Shown here one piece after another: positions 12,777 through 25,940 of a DNA stretch of 64,000 bases. Source of the DNA: Lolium rigidum (taxonomy: Eukaryota; Streptophyta; Magnoliopsida; Poales; Poaceae). The translations under genes and the position numbers were made by a program. Below the pieces are notes generated by a model. The model was not told the DNA's origin and did not search any database. It worked only from the letters and a program-made list of their open reading frames with translations. The stretch lies in NCBI RefSeq assembly GCF_022539505.1, contig NC_061514.1, positions 222,975,837 to 223,039,836 on the forward strand. The letters are read 5' to 3'. Position 1 is the stretch's first letter. Each line of letters starts with the position of its first letter.

Positions 12777-13454
12777 TCACCAATCCTCGCCACGCTTCTT
12801 CTCGGATGTTTGAATAAGGAGAAGAAGCCCTCTCAAACACATCCAGCCTTCGATAAACCTCGTATGTTGCATATGCATCCCGTGCAAGCATATTCCAAAT
12901 GCTTAGGCGGTAGAGGCGGCGGATTAGCCCACATCCCGTGCTCGCCCTTCCAAAACCATCCTTCATCTCAAAATAGATTGGATCTATAATAGCTCCAAAG
13001 AACATCCTTCGTGCCTTGAAGTTTCTTCTTTTTGTCCCGATCTCTCCATATTTCCCGGATATCCTTCAGATTATGAACATAGAGATTTGAACGTGAGAGA
13101 ACTTTGCAGTCTTCTGTGGTGCAAAAACCAGCAAAAATGAACCTAAAGCCATGAAGAAACTCAACCAAACTTTCACTCCTCTCATCAAGCATGGCATATG
13201 TGGTACACAAGAACATCGTTGCCAACACATAGCCGGATCACAAGCAGCTTTCTTCGGATTGAAATAGGTACCACCGAGTTTGTCATACTCAACATCAAGA
13301 CCAACAATCTTCCTAGCAGTAAGAATCGAGGGAAGCTTCAAGCATTGGTGATCCACTCCTCAACACTAGCCGCTGAATTCGTGTACGTAACCTTCATAGT
13401 GGTTGTGCCATGGCAGGGGAATGTGTACTCGTGGGAAAAAGGAGCGTTTGCCAT
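12777..13454 (-). CDS. DEDDy 3'-5' exonuclease domain protein alpha, element B copy
   Basis: A single-exon gene for a protein of about 224 aa, readable by comparison with the intact element C copy. It has DVEYD (exo I), GFCTTEDCKVLSR followed by VHNLKD (exo II region), and the tail DAYATYEVYRRLDVFERA (exo III region). This matches the WRN/WEX-like RNase D fold exonucleases of plants. It lacks helicase and HRDC domains, so it is a stand-alone exonuclease. A TATA box sits 79 bp upstream of the ATG. Frame breaks relative to copy C occur at CAG/CTG sites and probably reflect consensus error. It converges with the transposase gene. The likely activity is removal of nucleotides from DNA 3' ends; a role in transposition or repair is inference. 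Confidence 0.75.
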
Positions 13455-13532
13455 GCAAATCGGTGGCCGAAGAAAAGAAAAGAAGAAGCAATTGGTAATT
13501 CACGTGCACCGAGCCGTAAAAAGAAAAGACCC

Positions 13533-13542
13533 GTATTTATAG
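13533..13542 (-). promoter_or_regulatory. TATA box of exonuclease alpha (element B)
   Basis: CTATAAATAC on the minus strand lies 79 bp upstream of the start codon. It is conserved in position in all four exonuclease copies. Confidence 0.7.
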
Positions 13543-14210
13543 ATTGAGATGTAACAAACACGTCGTGATCCACGAATTCAGGAAACAAACAGTATATATC
13601 CAAAACAAAATAAATAGAACAGCCGATAGAGATAACAAGAAAACAAAAATTCTGCGGGATAACAAAAACAAAAAGGACCTTATCCGGGTCCAGGGTGAGT
13701 TAACATGCAGCTAATGCCAGCGATCCATCGTAATTCAACTCCTAGGCAGTTGTTCACGTAAAAATGTTGATTAAAAAAAGTAGGAAGTTCACAGCCGATT
13801 ATCCGCGAAGTTCACTATGTATGACGGTGTGAAAAAAAAGTTCGTATAAAAATTAAAACAGGAACACACATGCAAAAAGAAAAAAGGGAGTTCAGATATC
13901 AACAGCTGCGAAGTTCTCACATACTATTCAAGACGTGAAAGGTACTGAATTGTTAAAATAAAATGAACAGACAACATATAGGATTGCAAAAAAAAGTAAA
14001 TAGGGACATCTTCATTGTATTATAAAATGAATAAAAGGGAATGGAAACACAAAGTAAAAAAGAAATTTATGACTGCGAAGTTCAGATCTAGCCAACTAAG
14101 GAGTTCTCTTAAACATAAAACCTAAAGAAAAAATGTAGGTAAAAGTAAACGATTACAATCTGATCATAGAAAAAATAGAAAAGAAAAATGTCCCTACAAA
14201 ACTAAAATCT

Positions 14211-14889
14211 TCACCAATCCCCGCCACGCTTCTTCTCGGGATGTTTGAATAAGGAGAAGAAGCCCCTCTCAAACACATCCAGCCTCCGAAAACCTCATAC
14301 GTGGCATATGCATCCCGTGCAAGCATATTCCAAGTGCTTAGGCGGTAGAGGCGGCGGATTAGCCCACATCCCGTGCTCGCCCTTCCAAAACCATCCTTCA
14401 TCTCAAAATAGATTGGATCTATAATAGCTCCAAGCAACATCCTTCGTACCTTGAGTTCTCTTCTTGTTGTCCGGATCTCTCCATATTGCCCGGATATCCT
14501 TCACATTATGAACATAGTACTTTGAACGTGAAAGAATGGTGCGGTCTTCTGCGACGCAAAACCCAACGAAAAGTGTACCTATAGCCATGAAAGAAATCAT
14601 ACAACTTTTCACTCCTCTCATCAAGCATGGCATATGTGGTACACAAGAACATCGATGCCAACACATAGCTGGATCACAGCAGCCTTTCTTCGGACCGAAA
14701 TAGGTTCCACCGAGTTTATCATACTCAACATCAAGACCAACAATCTTCCTAGCAGTAAGAATGTAGGGAAGCTTCAAGCATTGGTGATCCACTCCTCAAC
14801 ACTAGCCGCTGCATTTGTGTACAAAACCTTCATAGTGGTTGTGCCATGACAGGGGAATGTGTACTCGTGGGAAAAGGAGCGTTTGCCAT
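14211..14889 (-). CDS. DEDDy 3'-5' exonuclease domain protein beta, element B copy
   Basis: This paralogue of alpha lies in the second tandem unit. Exo I reads DVEYD, so the catalytic Asp and Glu are present, unlike the element C beta copy. The exo II region is GFCVAEDRTILSR followed by VHNVKD, and the exo III region has the DAYATYEV end. Its length is about 225 codons if small indels are ignored; the indels lie at CAG/CTG sites. A TATA box is 100 bp upstream. It is divergently arranged with the B3 gene, from which it is separated by about 1.1 kb. The alpha/beta difference is shared with element C, which suggests that two distinct paralogues have been kept. Confidence 0.72.
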
Positions 14890-14988
14890 GCAAATCGGTG
14901 GACGTAAGAAAACACACGTAAAAAGAAAAAAGAAAAGGAAGAAGAATCGGTGATTGATATGCACCGAAACACAGAGGAAAAAGGACAT

Positions 14989-14998
14989 GTATTTATAG
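14989..14998 (-). promoter_or_regulatory. TATA box of exonuclease beta (element B)
   Basis: CTATAAATAC on the minus strand is 100 bp upstream of the beta start codon, matching the element C beta promoter. Confidence 0.7.
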
Positions 14999-15164
14999 TT
15001 CCGTAAAATGTAACAACAGTACGTCGTGATCCACAAATTCAGTGGAACAAACCAATACATATCCAACAGTAACACAACGAAACAGCCGAGAGATAAACCA
15101 CAAAAAAACAAAAAATCCTGCGGGATAACAAACAAAAAAGGATCTTATCCGGGCCAGCTAGAGT

Positions 15165-16025
15165 TCACGTGCAAGCACAAAACAAAAAGCATAAAAAGAC
15201 TACAAAAGAAGTTCACGTGATAACAAAGCAGACGTTCACACAGAGTAAAAAACACTGAAAAAAATAAAAAGCTGTTCCACACCAACCAACCACCCCCCAC
15301 CCCACCAAAACCACGCCCAAACCACCAAAAACCACCACTCGGCGCAAACACAAACTCAACCACTGCCTGGTGTTCCGCCGGAAGAAACATACCACGGAGG
15401 AGTCGAAAGGAAGAGCAAAGGGAGAACAAGAACAGAGAAAAGAAGAAGAAGAGAAGTCTAGCAAGATCTACAAAAAGAAGGTGCGTCTAACCCATCCCCA
15501 TCCCATCTACTCATTTAAATCGCCGTGGATCTTCCTCTCTTTCATCCTTCATGGCCGTGGTTTTGAATCTAGACTAGTATAAAAAACAAGATCTAACAAC
15601 TTAACAAAAAATAAAACCTTACAGATTACTTAAAAAATGGTTTGCATACGATAGATCTATCAAAAAAATCAAATAAAAACATGTTAGGCAGAGGGTGGTG
15701 GTGGAAGAGGGGGGGAATATACACTAATGAACAAAAGAACAGGAGTTCAGATAAGAACTCCCGAGAAGCTCACTTGTGAAAAGAAATGGAAAAAACAATA
15801 TACAAAAAAATAAAAAAAGTTGGAGGGTTTTAAAATCTACAAACATGTATCCAACCGGCATGAGTATACTGTTATTGGGGAACTTAAAAAATATATAAAT
15901 AAAAGAAGTTGGAGTTTAAAATGTAGACAACAGAAAATGCAGTACTAGAAGTAGAAGTTCAGCTCAAAAAAGTGCAGAGGTCCCGTTAGTACAAAAAATG
16001 TTTTATGCCGGAATCTTGTGACAGA
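15165..16025 (+). promoter_or_regulatory. Divergent intergenic region and probable 5' leader exon/intron of the B3 gene (element B)
   Basis: This region lies between exonuclease beta (-) and the B3 gene (+). It has a C-rich stretch (15290-15340) and a purine-rich block (about 15380-15480) ending at AAG|GTGCGT, a good plant donor site. The rest is AT-rich up to the ATG at 16026. The same parts occur in element C at 37540-38310. A non-coding first exon near 15380-15482 is the simplest reading, but it is unproven. Confidence 0.4.
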
Positions 16026-16821
16026 ATGGCCGTCGGTCCATCGTACGTCATCCTCAGCCGACAACGAAAGCGATGAAGAGACCCGTAAAAGAGGTAAAAA
16101 AAGATAGAAATGCTTTCAAAAATACTTTATGGAACTAAAAATGTGCTTATTTTTTATGCAGGTCCAACTATTCATGGATTTGAAATCTTTGACAAGCACC
16201 GTCACTTCGGAAATGAAGTTGAAATGACCAAGGAAAATCTGGATCATCTCAAAAGGCAAGTACTTGACTACAAGCCAACAATCCCATATTATGTATGCAA
16301 GATGGGGAAGACAACGAACAACATCACGAGAGGCGTAATGGTAATACCAAAAACGCCAACTTACAAAACTTATTTTCGTACACTACCCGTATTACATATG
16401 ATGTTTTGGCTGAACCAACATGTATTACTAAACTATATTACAGCTCTTCCGATATTTAAATGTTTACCGAAGTCCAGATAAAAGAAATTGTGAAGTTCAC
16501 TTACAGAATACACTGAAACATGGATATGATATTCACTTTCATGTGTTTTCATGCAGACTTTCGATAAGGAATACACTGAAGAACACCTAAAGAATTATCT
16601 AACGGAGCCAACAACAATTCCAATAACCTCCAACACAAATGCCTGGGTTGGTACACGGTAAGGATAAACAAAGTTGCAACCGGAAATGCAATGATGACAA
16701 CAAATTGGCCGATGTAGTCATGGGTGCAGTAAATAAAAGATGGAGATATCTCGCATGTTCCGCTTCTACGACGGAACAAGAGAACTCGACCGCTTCGTGA
16801 CACGTCTTAGCAACCGAGTCC
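16026..16821 (+). CDS. B3-domain DNA-binding protein, element B copy
   Basis: There are three exons: a short first one from 16026 to about 16091, an exon from about 16161 to 16340, and one from about 16558 to 16821. The last exon carries the B3-like fold, with TFDKEYTEEHLKNYL, then NAWVG and a central TTNWPDV-type strand, then a DGDI-type turn and FYDGTRELDRFVTRLS. B3 domains are plant-specific DNA-binding modules. In this copy the stop codon seen in element C (AACTGA) reads AACCGA, and nearby CTG sites also read CCG, so the apparent loss of the stop is probably a consensus error. It lies between divergent exonuclease beta and convergent Ulp1. Its role is unknown; binding the element's own DNA is a hypothesis. 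Confidence 0.7.
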
Positions 16822-17334
16822 GAAAACCCTACTATGAAAATAAAATTATGTACCAGCTTACTTTATTGAACCTTATGTTTTGTATCAAGCACCCCGATAA
16901 CAATTATGGTTGTGTTTCAGTATTGTTGATGTAATAAGAATGCTTATGAAGAAGTTCACACAGAGTGAGTACGAAGTTCGCTTATAAATGAAAAAAGATT
17001 AGCAAGTTTATATTCACAGAAGTTCCCTACATGAAAAATCATTTCTGAATATAAAGGAATAAAAATAGTACAGTTTGCATTGAGAAAAACGAATGGATAT
17101 GGGAATACTTTTACACTCATAACTCGGCAAAAAAAAGAAGTTCACACTGTGATGACAGAGAAGTTCACTAATAACATAAAAATACAAAGACAGATTTTGT
17201 ACAAACTTTGCCGTTTTTGAAAAAGAAAGAACATATCCTCACTAATTACATCCGTATCCCGAATTCAATCACATAATGAGAAGTTCAGTTCAATAAAACA
17301 ACAAAAATAAAAATGTTGAATATCCTATCAACTA
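16822..17334. other. Convergent spacer between B3 and Ulp1 genes (element B)
   Basis: This AT-rich spacer has several GAAGTTCAC words on the plus strand (near 16951, 17137 and 17160) and no coding signal. It holds the 3' ends of both neighbouring genes. Confidence 0.6.
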
Positions 17335-20300
17335 CTAATTGCGAAGAAATTGAATCGATCATCATCATGCAGATCCCAATGATTGCCGGGTTGTCTCGCG
17401 AACCTAGACCAATAAGCAAGCATGAGATCTTTCAACATACTAGGCCATCGCTCCGCCGTAATTTCATTCTTGGGATGAAAAAGGAGCCGATACATGTACT
17501 CAGCCTTTCCAATCCTCAACACGCCGCCGGTAGACAATCGTGAATGGAAAAAAAACATAAGAAAAACAAGAAAAAAAGACAAAAGAGCTATACAAATAAA
17601 AAACACAAAGACTACACTTACATCCCGGTTTTTTATATTATCAGCAATCTTATCACCACCGTATGTAGCACAAATTCTTAGAGCATAGAAGCCACACTCA
17701 TTAGCCCCTTGTGCCGGAGTCTTTGGATATGAACACTCGTCAACGAACAACATCCCACCGTATATTACCATTATATTTGTTAAATTCTCGCAACACCATA
17801 CACCCGTTTTAACAAGGCCACCATCCTATTAATCCGCAAAAACAAAAAAACAAAAAGTGAATGGTTTCAAGCAGCTTAAAAACAAAAAAGGAAGAAAAAG
17901 CTCGGAAGTTCACATAGTACCGACATATCAGCTCACACACTACTACGTATAGTTTCAGCAGCTTAAAAAACATATAAAAAGTCGGGAAGTTCACAAGTGT
18001 ACTAACATATCAAATTAACACACACAACTGATGGTTTCAAGCAAGTTTAAATAAAATATAAAAAAAGCTAGGAAGTTCATATTGTAAAAACATATCAAGT
18101 ACGTACAAAAAAGTTTGAATGGTTGCGTAGAGTACACATAAAAAAGAAAAAAAGCCGGGAAGTTCACATTATATTAACAAATGAGTTCACATCAAAAAAG
18201 TAAAAAATGATAGCAATGAAAAAGTAAAAAAATAAATGATGAAAAGAAAATCACGTACAATCTCAACACGATCCTCGTGGTGCCGACTCCTTGAAGTATG
18301 TGCCGCACCAAGCATACCTCCTAGTGTCAAGGATGTCCAACGTACCAGTTGTACTTGTTCATAACATAAACAGAGTGATGATCATGCATGAAATGAGGGA
18401 TGATGATCTGTTCGTAAACAACCGAAATTAACAAAAAGGAAGTACGCACGTGAAAACAAAAAAAACAAAGGAAGTTCACTACAAAGAATATGAAGAGGTT
18501 CAGATTAAAAAGCATACCAACTTTGCTTTCAGCAAATTTTCATTAGGCCGAACATAACGCTTGAACATTTTAGCAGCAGACATCACATCAAAAGGTTGTC
18601 TCGGTAATGGATTACCATTGCTGTCCCTTAGCTTGAATGGCGCAAAATCAAGCAAGTACTGCACAAACACACAAAAAGGAAAAACACAACCAAAAAAAGG
18701 AAAAATATACAAAGTAAGTATATGCATACAAAAGGTATATCTGAAAAAATTAATTTTCAATGTTTGAAAAAACCTACAGGGATAGTATGAGGTGACATCA
18801 AAACACGAGAGCCAGATTCAAAAATATATTTCATCCCTGGATCATCCTTCCAAGCAATTGATGATACGATCCATCATGTCGGATTCCAACATTTCACAAC
18901 CGCCAAACAAGCTTTATACATGTACTTGGCATCAACTAAAACAGATCATCAAAATCATTGCGTAACTTCACCAGGGGGACACTGCACACACATTAAAAAA
19001 GAAAAAAATATATAAGACTAGGGAAGTTCACTTAGCATATAAAAAAATGAAAACTCTCCTAAAACACACAAAAAAAATAAAAGACCTAGGGAAGTTCACT
19101 TAGCACAGTATATGAAGTTCATATGCCACAAAAAAAACTAACTAAGTAGTAAACGAAAAACATACCTTCCATGAGCTTTGATGTACTCCTTGCTTAGAAT
19201 TAACTCCATCATCTCGCTTGGCCTTGGATAAATGAGGAAACACATATGGTACAAAGTTTGGGACTTCTTCCCCGAACTTATTGGACAATTTAGTAGGCCT
19301 TTTATTCGAAAGAACCAGATTTTTAGCACTAGACTGCCTCGGGCTTCGAGTTTCAAAATCATCACCGCTAGTCGGAGAACAACGCCGAACATCCTTTGTA
19401 ATGGGCTTCGCAAGTAAGCTGCTTACCAAGCCGAGTGACAAAGTCATCGAATCATCATCGTCGTCGAGCAAAACTACATCAGCCTTCCCCTTCTCTGCAG
19501 TGTCAGGAACCTTATTCCTAGAAGATTTTCTGGTATTGGAATGCAGCCTCTGGATAATCTTCTTTGACTTGCTTACAAGACTATCAAAATTCTCTTCAGG
19601 GATAATCTGAACTTCTGGTGTGAATGACTGAGTCTCGAAAAGTGAGAAATTATCTTCCTCGATACCAAGAGATGGACCTGCATGAAAAGTATACAAAACC
19701 AGGAAGTTCACTTCTGAATCAAAACACAAAAAGAAACAGAAAACAGTGCAGTCCAAAAAACATGTGTTATAGAGCATAGCCAGCGATATATTTTGCAAAA
19801 AAGTAAAAATCATACCAGGATCAACACCTAAAACATCTTTCAGTGTCGATATTGAAATCTCCACCGTCGACCAGCCTATATAACATGGTCATCCCGATGT
19901 TTAGAATATCTTTTTGATCGAACAAGCACATGCTTTCCCCATCATAAGACTCGGAGGATCTCGTAGCATGAAGAACCCGCAATCATGGCTGCAAAAAAAC
20001 ACAAACAAAAGAATAAGAATAAAAGAAAACAATTGTATTAGTTAAAAAAACCCGTAGTCAATGTATACATAATAAAGAGCAAAACAAGAGAAGAGGGAAA
20101 AAAACGCTTACGCAGCTTGTCTCGTCTTGGAGAATTAACATAGTGAAGCTTGAAGTGGTCGATGGATTTTGGATGAAAATGATCACCCTTTGAATTCCCC
20201 GCTAACGACCATAACTTCTTGATACCGTATGCCATTGTATGTAACAACTTCTTACCATCTGGATCATTTATATCGCGTAACGAATCAAGCAATTCAAAAC

Positions 20301-23300
20301 GCTCTTTCTCAAGGTTCAAAGCAACAACACAGAAGTGACCAGGAACGTGTGGTGCACATGGATCAGGAGGATCAAAGGTACCAAAAAGAATCTGCCATTA
20401 AAATGATAAAAATAAAAAAGGACATGTTAGAAGTATGAAAGGTAGACTATTTCCTCAAAATAAGAAATCACATTTAACTTTACTACTGAGTTATTTTAGT
20501 AACATGTACAACAGGGGAGGGAAGAAAAAGGTAGGAAGTCCACATGCCATAATTAGTGAAGTTCAGATGTATAGAGAAGAAGAAAAAAGACAACAGTCAG
20601 TACCACTTTCTTGTGGTCCAAACGTTCCGGAGCATCGACGCTGAAAATATTACGAACAAGCCGAGAACTCAGATTTCTTTCAAATATCTGCCTCTGCAAA
20701 CATGACAATGAAACACAAAAGAAGGTTAAAACATAAAGGAGGAAAAAAAAACTAAAAAATGATAAAAAGAACGGAGAAATAACTTACGTAACAAATGTAT
20801 GGTACCACCATTTTATCGAATTCTTGTACTTCGACCAAGCAAGTATGTTCCAACAGAAACAGCTAGAGAACAAAGAAAACCGTTGGGTTTAAAAGCTTCA
20901 GCAATTTGTCCGATCGTGCAATCACATTGATCATTCCTGAAAAGGGTCTTCTTACTGCAGAAAAAAACACAAAAATTAGAGGACAAAACAAAAAATTTAA
21001 TAAAAAAAAAACAAAAAAAAGCCTAAAAAACAGATAGAACCTTCTTATGGGATCTTTCCTCAACTTGCAAACACTTTCATATACTTCTTTGATTTTAATC
21101 ATCATAGGTTGAAGAGACAGTGAAGGCGTCGAAGATAAACTCGAGTCCGCAAAAAATAAGGAAATACAGTACAAAATGTAAGAACAAAAAAGAAGTTCGA
21201 TGATGATATTCCGTAAGTTCACATATTCAAGAACGTGGTGCAGAAACTGGAATGTCCAGAAGACCCACAGTTCATAAATGAAGGCTACCATCAAAAAAAT
21301 ACACACGCACGATATCGCTCCCCCCGGTCAGTCATATACAAGCAGAAAAATGAAAACTACGACATGAACTCATGCCGCATTACATAGCATTAGAAAGTGT
21401 CTTACATGGAACATGATGCCAAACAACTAAAAACAAAAATACATATACAAAAGCACCCCACCACACCCCTCCCCCATAAAAAACCAAAAAAAAAGGGAAA
21501 AAGGTTTTAGATAGAGATATATGAGGAGTAAACATAAAGAATAAAAAGGCGGGCTAGCATTAGGGGAGGTGTGTGGGGTAGGAGAACCGTATGTTCCCCA
21601 TTCGGATATCCTTGCCTAAGTCTTGCGGGGATTCTTCAATAGAAGCGCTCAAGTCATCTCGTTGATTCTTCAAAGAATGAGCTCGATCGCTCAATCAAAT
21701 CGAGGCATCGCGTCCATGGTTATCTCCAACTCGAAACTCATTATTGTCATCATCATCAGCACCAGTGCTCGCGCTCTATATTGGCTTCAAGAATCGGCAG
21801 CTTCTTCCCGTGCAAGAAGAACACCTACTTCCTCAAGACCATGCGCAACAACGGACTTACAATCCATAGCAACTGGTAATACACCAACATCATCAGCAGC
21901 CTCAAGACATGTTTCGGAAACAACCGCACCAATACCGGGTAGTTGGGCAGCATCCTTCGCATCATTTCCATCCTGACATGTTACAAGATCTTCAGGAATT
22001 GAGAAACCTTTTCCAGTAACTGCACAATCTTCGTCATGGTGTTCAGCATCTTTGTCTCCATCAGAATGTGCAACTATCTCGGGAAATAAATTCCCCTTTC
22101 CAACAGTAGTCTAACTCGTAATAATGCTCAGCAACTTTGTCACATGCACCACCGTAATTACCATCACCGTCATCTAAAGGAGGAGTTACAGTGGGTTGCC
22201 GGATGAACAAAATTATGCTTGACATAATAACGATCAACAGATGAATTGTCATCACTGTCATCTGGAAGACCATCCTTCTCAACACACTTTTCATTTACCT
22301 ACCAAACAAAAAACAAAAAAAACAGAAGTTCAGATGTAGAAGATGGAGTAGTTCATATACACAAACAAAAAACAAAACAAAAGCCCAACTATAAAAAAAT
22401 AAAAAAATAAATTGCAAAACACAAAAAAAATACCTCAGCTAAAGGAGGTGATTTATCAAAAACTGCATCTTCAACATGATCACCAGCAAAAGCTGGAGGA
22501 CATTGAGGGGTTGGCGGACGAACAAACCCATCATTCACAGTGCATGATCACCATCTCCCGAATTTCGAGGTGCATTTTCCTCAAGCAATCCTAGCATCTT
22601 CCCGCAAAAAATAAGAGGATAACAAAAAAGAAAAGGTAAGGAAGTTCACATGAAAAAACACAGAAGTTCACATATGTGTAATAACACAAAACAAGAGATA
22701 AAAAAAGGAAGTTCACATAAAAAGGGATGGACATAAGTTCAAGAATGACTAATTATACCTCAGCTTCAGCAGCTGACTGACCAAGTCCTGCATCAACATC
22801 TTCAACAGAAGAAAAATTCTTCCGAACATTACTTTCAACACTATTATTGCCTCGATACATTTGCACGGCTCTCAAACCGCTTGCACAAAGAGTCCCGATT
22901 CATACCAAAATCAAGAAAACTCCGTGCGCATTAGAGACAAAGCCCCCTCAAGCTATCAAGGAGCGATGTTTCACGCTTTGATCGCTCATCCAAAGGCTTC
23001 AACACCGGGGAAATTACCATCAGCAAGCCGACCTTGAAATTGTTTCGCACGATCACCGTAGTCGGAATCGTACGAGAGAGAAACTCAACTTTCTGCAACA
23101 ATGATCCAATCTGATCAATAACACCAGCAGAAGGCATCCCAGCACTAGTTGAAGCAGACTGGTGATTTTCTTTCGTGTTGACATTAGCAATTTGCGAAAT
23201 TGGAATCTCGCAATGACCTCCAGCAGGATGTTCATTGGCATTACCAAGATCGTGCTCACTACGATGGGTGCCCTCATTAAGATTAACAATTAAATCTTCA

Positions 23301-25940
23301 ACACGATACCGATATGAATAAGCAATTTGGTTGCGGCCTTTCCACTGCATTGTAATACAGGAGTTCACTTAGCGGATAATATGAAGTTCAGATGATACAT
23401 AAAAAGTAAAAAATATATAAAAAACTATGTAAGTTCACTTGGATATAAAAAGTAAACCTGATATGCCACATAAAACATTAAAAAAAAGACATAAAGGAAG
23501 TTCACTTGAGACGTAGTATGAAGATCAGATGCCACATAAAAAAAGGGTTACAGTTTGAAAAAACTAACCACAATTCTGCCAAACTTGTACTTCATCAACT
23601 CTGGTCCACCATTCTTTTGAATGTCCATTTTGTAAATAGCCTTCAGAGGTTTCTCATGCGTAAAGTTTGCGCGAGGAGTTCGAGTATGCATGACGTAATG
23701 TGGTGGTAGAAAGATGTCGTCAAGATACATAACAGTTGGGGATAACAAAGACACCCTTCTAACCCAAACTCGAGGGATATCGTGGTCTTGATATTTAGTA
23801 GCAGCTCGCTTCAACTCATCAACAACAAGTCGGCAATAATCCATCTTTGCCATCTTATCATAATCCATGTTCACAAGCATTGCAGCTTCCCTACCGACAC
23901 GGGTAGCTGAACCAGGACATATGAGCTTACTAAAAAGAATGGCAAAGAAGACCTTAACAGCCAAATCTTCCTTCTCGGGGTCTTCAACAAGATCATATAA
24001 CAATTGACGCAGATCTTTAGGCTCAATACTAGCATTGCTTTCGAACCCAAACTCTTGTTTCAAAAGAGCCAATGACTCGTCATGTCCAGATTCTGCAGTG
24101 AGATAGGAGTATCGCCTCCTATAGGAAAACCAAACACCCGATGAACAAGTGTCTCTATTAACCTCTAGAACTCGCTGTATCCACAAGACAACTTCATGGT
24201 AGAAGTGTCAATAGTCTTCATCAAATAACACATGAGAACACGTGATATGTTACCCTCCAGGACCCACCGAAAAACACAACCAAAACCAGCCTTGCTCAAC
24301 CTTCAATCCGTGTTGCGGTTTTAACATTGCTGCAGCCGAACGAACTTCACCGAGAGAACAGCGAATAGTTTGCCGAAAACGTGTCTTCTCACCATCAAGA
24401 TCTTCAACCGCCTTCCTCTTCCTAGCCATGGTTTTCTTTGTCGGCCTTTTCGTAACTTTCTTCGAATCACCTTCCAAAACAACAGGTTTAGAAGGACCTG
24501 GCTTCCTACCAACTTTCTTCCCTGGTATAGAAAAAAGCATAAAAAAACAAACATTTAAAAACCACAAAAAAATTAATGAGAAGAGGAAGTTCACACCAAC
24601 ATGAACACAGAAGTTCACACTACACTAACCTTGGCAGGAGTTTCAAAGTCTGATTCATCGCTAACCAATTCTGTACGACTCTTCTTAGCATTGCACTACA
24701 TAAAAATGAGATGCATAAAAAGGGAAGAGTTCAGATTCAATAAACAAAGAAGTTCACAGTGGAAGAATTATGTAAAAATGAACAAAACAAAAATAACCTT
24801 GCCAGCAGCAACACCATCTTCAGTGGAATCTGGGACATATGTCTCATCGACATCAATCTTACGTTTACTGGTGACCCGTACGTGATTTCCCAGAGATGAA
24901 ACTCGCTTCGAAGCAACGGTGGACTCGGACAAGAGCAAGAACACGAGGGCTGCGCCGCACAGTGATTTGTAGCCCGGACGTAGCAGCAGATTTTTTTAAA
25001 AAAATAGAGAAGTTCACAATGGTACACATATGTAAAAGTGAACAAAAAAGGAATTTAACGTAATAAACAAAATAAGAACATAAAAAGAAATAACCTTGTC
25101 AGCAAGCAACATCTTCTTGAGTGGCACCCGGGGCGTATGTCCGCCGCAAAGGATCTCTCGGCTCGGGCAGCAGCAGAAGCAGCAGCAGCTTTCCCCGCAG
25201 GTGAATTCTCTTTTATCTTCCCGCAAACAACCCTTTCTTTCCTCACTTTAGGAGGAATAATTTCAGCAAGACATTCATCACGTGTGCTTTCAGCAGCCTC
25301 GCCGTCACGTGGAACATCATTGACAACGGCATTACCCTTAGCGGACTTTGCTTTCGCAGGTATTTCCGGTAATATGTAGTCAATTTCTCCCGGTGCTGAG
25401 CAAATTTAGCAGCTTGTCTCTCCTTTTCCTTCGCAAGCCGTTCTTCAACCATATAATCCCGAGTAACTATTTGAGTACCAGCCACGGACCGAGATTGGGT
25501 TTCTTCCATCACGGTGTAGCTTCAACCGGTTCAGATTCAAGAACTTGCCGCAGAGGAGTATAATCAAAAACAGTGGCTGCCCATGTTACCCTTCTCAACA
25601 AGCAGGAGTCCCGTCAAATACCGGGGGATCTAAGAAACGCGGTAAACCGTCGCAGAATATGCAAGCAAAATCCCGGTTCAAGCAAATCCAGTAGATTCTC
25701 TTATAGTCTTGTCACCGCATAACACAAAACAAAAAACACAAAAAAGAGTAAAAAATGTAATCAAGAAAGCTTGTATGGATTGCAGGAAAAGGAAGTTCAC
25801 TAGAAAATGTTAGTGAGGTTCACATATGTATGTTCCTAACCCGACTCATCAAGCATCATCTCGTCATATTAGAAGATAAATTCCCCAAACCGAAAAACAC
25901 AAGATCACCGTAATCATCAACATGATCAAATACCTTCCCT
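17335..25940 (-). CDS. Ulp1-type (C48) cysteine protease protein with long N-terminal region, element B copy
   Basis: This is a multi-exon minus-strand gene whose 5' end is uncertain. The C-terminal exons carry the catalytic parts. One near 18260-18413 has the His and Asp (HDHHSVYVMNKY, then the end of the strand). One near 17624-17825 has Gln and Cys in TPAQGANECGFYALRIC. The last one, 17335-17524, ends the protein. Upstream exons include 18519-18660, 18776-18985, 19165-19680 (acidic linker with DDDDD), 20112-20395, 22757-23343 and 23567-24186. The last of these resembles the N-terminal region of plant Ulp1-carrying MULE proteins (AVKVFFAILFSKLICPG). Basic, charged exons lie near 24250-24540 and 25243-25580. 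Such proteases cut SUMO or SUMO-like conjugates. Many exons are broken by CAG/CTG-site indels; the full model needs transcript data. Confidence 0.65.
23567..24186 (-). other. Conserved N-terminal domain exon of the Ulp1-like gene (element B)
   Basis: This is the longest clean coding block of the protease gene, open for about 200 codons. Features include LLKQEFGFES, LRQLLYDLVEDPEKEDLAV, FFAILFSKLICPG and VWVRRVSLLSPTVMYLDD. The spacing 'F..a..L....cPG' followed by a Leu-rich helical part resembles the plant-specific domain N-terminal to Ulp1 in MULE-carried proteins (DUF1985-like). The name is a judgement from pattern, not a search result. Confidence 0.5.

Larger units (their letters stand above)
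12210..13715 (-). repeat. Tandem duplication unit 1 (exonuclease alpha), element B
   Basis: This unit of about 1.5 kb contains a 3' spacer, the exonuclease alpha gene and its promoter. The next unit (about 13725-15165) has the same spacer words in the same order, including 'gttgttcacgtaaaa', 'ggagttcagatatcaacagc' and 'catataggattgca'. Unit 2 has lost about 80 bp at its start relative to element C. The duplication is shared by B and C, so it is older than their split. Confidence 0.85.
13725..15165 (-). repeat. Tandem duplication unit 2 (exonuclease beta), element B
   Basis: This is the second unit of the tandem duplication that made two exonuclease genes. Non-coding words match unit 1 closely, while the coding part has diverged (for example GFCVAEDRTILSR in place of GFCTTEDCKVLSR). 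Confidence 0.85.
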
